Below, piece after piece: positions 23,224 to 25,814 of a stretch of 25,814 nucleotides of DNA. This stretch comes from an uncultured bacterium. Lineage in GTDB: Bacteria; Bacillota; Clostridia; Lachnospirales; Lachnospiraceae. Each line of letters opens with the position of its first letter. The stretch's first letter is position 1. The position numbers were made by a program, and so were the translations under genes. Under the pieces are notes generated by a model. It did not search any database. It saw nothing but the letters and a program-made list of their open reading frames with translations, and was not told the DNA's origin. The stretch lies in assembly GCA_905215775.1 (NCBI GenBank), contig CAJMRM010000044.1, positions 1-25,814 of the forward strand. The letters run 5' to 3'.

Positions 23224-24060
23224 ATGAGATATAAGATTATAGGAGACAGCTGCCTGGATCTGACAAAGGAAATGAGAAAGGATCCCTGTTATTCCATGAT
23301 CCCTCTGACACTGATGGTGGGCGGGAAGCACTTTGTGGATGACGAGACCTTTGATCAGAAGGAATTTTTGAAAGCAGTAGAGGAGTATCCGGACTGTCCG
23401 AAATCGGCCTGTCCGTCGCCGGAGATGTTCAAGGAGGCGTATGGCTGCGAGGAGGAGAACGTATTTGTGATCACTCTTTCTGCGGCCTTGAGCGGCAGCT
23501 ATAACAGCGCGGCTCTGGCAAAATCTCTCTATGAGGAGGAGCACGGAAAGAAAAATATCCTGGTGCTGGATTCCAAGTCGGCGTCCAGCGGCCAGTTAAA
23601 CATCGCCATGTATATCCGGGAGCTCTGCGACCAGGGCCTGGATTTTGACGAGATCTGTGAAAAGGCCGCCGCCTACCGGGACCGGATGAATACGTATTTT
23701 GTTCTGGAATCCCTGGATACGCTGAAAAAAAACGGACGCCTTACGGGATTGCAGGCATTTTTTGCCACGAAGCTGAATATTAAGCCGATCATGGCCGGCG
23801 ATAACGGCAACATCGTCAAGCTGGATCAGGCCAGAGGCATCCAGAAGGCCCTGCAGCGCATGGCGGAGATCGCTGTGAAGGATGCTGGGAGCACAAAAGA
23901 CAAGCGCCTGGTGATCGCCCACTGCAATGCGCCGGAGCGGGCCCGGTTTATGAAGGAGAAGCTCTGCTCCATGGCGGAGTTTAAAGATGTGGTCATCACC
24001 GATACCTGCGGGGTATCCACCGTATATGCCAACGACGGAGGCGTGATCGTAGCTTTATAG
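23224..24060 (+). CDS. DegV family fatty-acid-binding protein
   Basis: A 278-residue DegV protein. DegV/FakB proteins bind a fatty acid and, in FakB, present it to the kinase FakA for phosphorylation and use in phospholipid synthesis. Visible family features are GDSCLDLT at the N-terminus, SMIPLTLMVGGKHFVDDETF, TLSAALSGSYNSA (lipid head-group loop), VLESLDTLKKNGRL and a C-terminal TDTCGVSTVYANDGGV. Many genomes have several DegV copies, so FakB function is not certain. GGAGG lies 7 bases before the ATG. It is a single-gene unit with its own operator-bearing promoter, ending at a terminator shared with the opposite-strand gene. Confidence 0.92.
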   Translation: MRYKIIGDSCLDLTKEMRKDPCYSMIPLTLMVGGKHFVDDETFDQKEFLKAVEEYPDCPKSACPSPEMFKEAYGCEEENVFVITLSAALSGSYNSAALAKSLYEEEHGKKNILVLDSKSASSGQLNIAMYIRELCDQGLDFDEICEKAAAYRDRMNTYFVLESLDTLKKNGRLTGLQAFFATKLNIKPIMAGDNGNIVKLDQARGIQKALQRMAEIAVKDAGSTKDKRLVIAHCNAPERARFMKEKLCSMAEFKDVVITDTCGVSTVYANDGGVIVAL

Positions 24061-24070
24061 GAACCAGAAA

Positions 24071-24110
24071 AGGGCCGGGAGTGTCAGTACTCCTGGCCCT
24101 GATAAATTTT
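24071..24110. terminator. Bidirectional terminator between degV and the radical SAM gene
   Basis: A 12-bp stem (24071-24082 with 24089-24100, one G-U pair) has a 6-base loop. The plus-strand tail is GATAAATTTT; the minus-strand tail is TTTTCTG. The stem overlaps the last codons and stop of the minus-strand gene. Confidence 0.85.
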
Positions 24111-25007
24111 GTTTTCTTTCAGATACCTGGCCATGGAATTCAGCACCAGCCGCTTGTTTCCGCTCCATAGGGGGGCCGTCAGCAGGGACTTGGGCCCGTC
24201 GCCGGTGAGCCGGTGGATCACCGTTTCCGGAGGCAGGAGCTTCAAACAGCCGCCCACCAGCTCCAGATACTGGGAAAGCTCCAGGACCTGGAACACGCCC
24301 TGGCGGTACAGCCGGTCCAGGTCCGTGCCCTTTAATACATGGAGGAGCTGCAGCTTGATCCCGTCGATCTTAAGGTCTGCCAGATAGCGGATGGTTTCCA
24401 GGGTATCCTCCCGCGTTTCTCCCGGGAGACCCAGGATCACATGGACGATGACCGTCAGGCCGGCCGCCTTCAGACGGCGGAAGGCGTCCTCAAAGACGGG
24501 AAGGGCGTAGCCCCGGCGGATGAAGCGGGCGGTGGACTCATGGATGGTCTGGAGGCCCAGCTCCACCCATACGGGCTTTTCCTGGTTCAGCCGGGAAAGA
24601 AGGGCCACAGTCTCATCCGGCAGACAGTCGGGCCGGGTGCCGATGGACAGGGCGCATACCTCCGGCAGGGAGATGGCTTCGGCAAACAGGGCTTCCAGAT
24701 AAGGAAGCGGGGCGTAGGTGTTGGTATAGGACTGGAAATAGGCGATATACAGGGCATCGGGGCCGGCCTTTTTCTCCACCAGCCGCTTTGCCAGATCTGC
24801 CTGTTCCCGGAGAGAGAGCCGTTTTTTGACGGCGAAATCCCCGGAGCCGCCCTGGCTGCAGAAGATGCAGCCGCCCCGGCCCACGGAGCCGTCCCGGTTG
24901 GGACAGGTCATGCCGCCGTCCAGGGCCAGCTTATATACTTTTCTTCCAAACATTTCTTTTAAATGAAAATCCAGGGAATGATAGGGTTTTCCGTTCCAGC
25001 TGTTCAT
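24084..25007 (-). CDS. TIGR01212 family radical SAM protein (YhcC/YtqA-like)
   Basis: A 307-residue radical SAM enzyme of the TIGR01212 family (E. coli YhcC, B. subtilis YtqA). The N-terminus has SLDFHLKEMFGRKVYKLALD and a widely spaced cluster motif: C35 (MTCPNRDG), then C47 and C50 (GGCIFCSQGG). IAYFQSYTNTYAPL, SIGTRPDCLPDE, WVELGLQTIHE and VIVHVILGLPGETREDTLET are typical Elp3-like radical SAM core segments. The substrate is unknown to me. On the minus strand GGAAAGG lies about 10 bases before the ATG. It is divergent from the galactokinase-like gene and convergent with degV. Confidence 0.9.
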   Translation of the reverse strand: MNSWNGKPYHSLDFHLKEMFGRKVYKLALDGGMTCPNRDGSVGRGGCIFCSQGGSGDFAVKKRLSLREQADLAKRLVEKKAGPDALYIAYFQSYTNTYAPLPYLEALFAEAISLPEVCALSIGTRPDCLPDETVALLSRLNQEKPVWVELGLQTIHESTARFIRRGYALPVFEDAFRRLKAAGLTVIVHVILGLPGETREDTLETIRYLADLKIDGIKLQLLHVLKGTDLDRLYRQGVFQVLELSQYLELVGGCLKLLPPETVIHRLTGDGPKSLLTAPLWSGNKRLVLNSMARYLKENKIYQGQEY

Positions 25008-25034
25008 GTTTTACAAAACCTTTCCACGAAACTA

Positions 25035-25084
25035 TTGCAAGTATGTTCCAACCTATTATATAATAGGGAAAGGCTGGCTGGCAA
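25035..25084. promoter_or_regulatory. Overlapping divergent promoters with a palindromic -10
   Basis: Plus strand: TTGCAA (25035-25040), 18 bases and TATAAT (25059-25064) for the galactokinase-like gene. Minus strand: TTGCCA (25084-25079), 18 bases and TATAAT (25060-25055) for the radical SAM gene. Both -10 boxes lie in one perfect 14-bp palindrome, CTATTATATAATAG (25053-25066), so the two promoters should exclude each other. Confidence 0.65.
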
Positions 25085-25121
25085 GAACCAATGGCGGCCA
25101 TATGGAAAAGGAGATGGATCA

Positions 25122-25814
25122 ATGGATAAAAAATTGCTGTTACAGCAGCTGGACGGCGGGAAGGCCCGGGACTTCCTGGAAAAAATGTACGGAAAAGACC
25201 ATGCGGAGGAAAATAAAAAACGGTATATCCATGTAATGGAGGGGTTTGAACAGTCCTTCAAAAAGACCGATCTCTGTCTTTTTACCTCTGCCGGCCGCAC
25301 GGAGATCAGCGGGAACCATACGGATCACAATCACGGAAAGGTTCTGGCAGGAAGCATCAACCTGGACTGTGTGGCGGCAGCCGCAGCCAACGGGACCGAT
25401 GAGATCCGCATCATCAGCGAGACCTACAACCAGAAATTCACGATCCGTCTGGACGATCTTACCCCCAGTGAAAAGATGGCGGGGACCATCGATCTGACCA
25501 AGGGAATGTTAATGGGCTTTAAGGAAATGGGGTACAGGATCGGCGGCTTTGACGCCTTTATCACCAGCAATGTCATCAGCGCCGCAGGAGTCAGCTCCTC
25601 GGCCTCCTATGAAATGCTGATCTGCTCCATGATCAATACCTTCTTTAACGAAAATCAGGTGGATGTGGTCACCTATGCCCATGTGGGAAAATATGCGGAG
25701 AATAAATACTGGAATAAGGCCTCGGGCCTGCTGGATCAGATGGCCTGCGCCGTGGGCGGCATGATCACCATCGACTTTAAGGATCCGTTAAAGCCGGTGG
25801 TGGAAAAAATTGAT
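25122..25814 (+). CDS. Galactokinase-like GHMP kinase, N-terminal part
   Basis: An open frame of 231 codons runs off the window end. The galactokinase signature is SAGRTEISGNHTDHNHGKVL (56-75), matching GRxNxIGEHTDYNxG; R59, H66 and D68 are kept but the usual sugar-contacting glutamate is N65. The GHMP nucleotide loop ISAAGVSSSAS (152-162) replaces the usual PxGxGLSSSAA, and D205 in SGLLDQMACAVGG fits the catalytic aspartate. The enzyme would phosphorylate galactose or a related sugar at C1 in the Leloir pathway. The changes raise the chance of another sugar substrate, so no symbol is given. AAAGGAG lies 8 bases before the ATG. About 40% of a full-length protein is missing. Confidence 0.85.
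   Translation, partial: MDKKLLLQQLDGGKARDFLEKMYGKDHAEENKKRYIHVMEGFEQSFKKTDLCLFTSAGRTEISGNHTDHNHGKVLAGSINLDCVAAAAANGTDEIRIISETYNQKFTIRLDDLTPSEKMAGTIDLTKGMLMGFKEMGYRIGGFDAFITSNVISAAGVSSSASYEMLICSMINTFFNENQVDVVTYAHVGKYAENKYWNKASGLLDQMACAVGGMITIDFKDPLKPVVEKID

Noticed and set aside
1..25814. CRISPR arrays, insertion sequences, tRNA or rRNA genes, phage genes
   Set aside because: No regularly spaced short repeats, transposase or phage motifs, or cloverleaf-like sequences were recognised by eye; the 180-bp duplication has only two copies.

Overview
The window looks like chromosomal housekeeping DNA from a moderately GC-rich member of the Lachnospiraceae (Clostridium cluster XIVa; Enterocloster- or Lacrimispora-like genera are plausible). 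The reasons are the low-GC-Gram-positive gene content (IreB, RNase J, single-chain GlyRS, DegV, M3B oligoendopeptidase), the strong AGGAGG-type ribosome binding sites, a Lachnospiraceae-type HPr-like protein, a DUF5721-type protein, and the gene order. No phage, transposase, CRISPR, rRNA or tRNA genes were found. Genus-level placement is inference.

Layout. Positions 1-60 hold the start of a minus-strand HPr-like gene, divergent from mtaB (197-1519, tRNA A37 methylthiotransferase). A promoter overlapping the mtaB stop probably starts the next operon: ireB, ruvX, a DUF1292 gene, fur, rnj, an MltG-like fragment, trmR, trhP and a ydcF-like gene (1556-7918). Apart from fur and rnj this follows the B. 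subtilis yrzL-yrrK-yrzB-yrrL-yrrM-yrrN/O order. The one gene-free stretch over 300 bases (7919-8242) is filled with a duplicated, heavily structured repeat of 180-bp period. Next come a PreP-like M16 peptidase, era, recO, a lipoprotein and glyQS (8243-14963), closed by a terminator. A second cluster runs maf, HAD phosphatase, PrsA-like lipoprotein and DUF5721 (15088-17968).

The last third is made of short units with readable control regions. pepF (18085-19797) has a promoter wrapped in a 9-bp inverted repeat and a strong terminator. htpG plus a CPBP membrane protease (20039-23032) lie behind a CIRCE (HrcA) element and a near-perfect sigma-A promoter. degV (23224-24060) has a near-consensus promoter with a perfect 21-bp palindrome just after the -10. 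degV converges on a minus-strand TIGR01212 radical SAM gene (24084-25007) across a bidirectional terminator. That gene is divergent from a galactokinase-like gene cut by the window end, and the two promoters share a palindromic -10.

Themes: tRNA anticodon-loop modification (MtaB at A37, TrhP/TrmR at U34) with glycyl-tRNA charging; RNA turnover and ribosome assembly (RNase J, Era); DNA repair (RuvX, RecO); and protein quality control (M16, M3, PrsA-like, HtpG, CPBP). I see no clear novel defence or mobile system. The points most worth a second look are the structured repeat, the stand-alone N-terminal piece of MltG, the acidic linker in HtpG with its CIRCE control, the HPr-like start lacking the usual His15 motif, and the two unassigned operators at pepF and degV.
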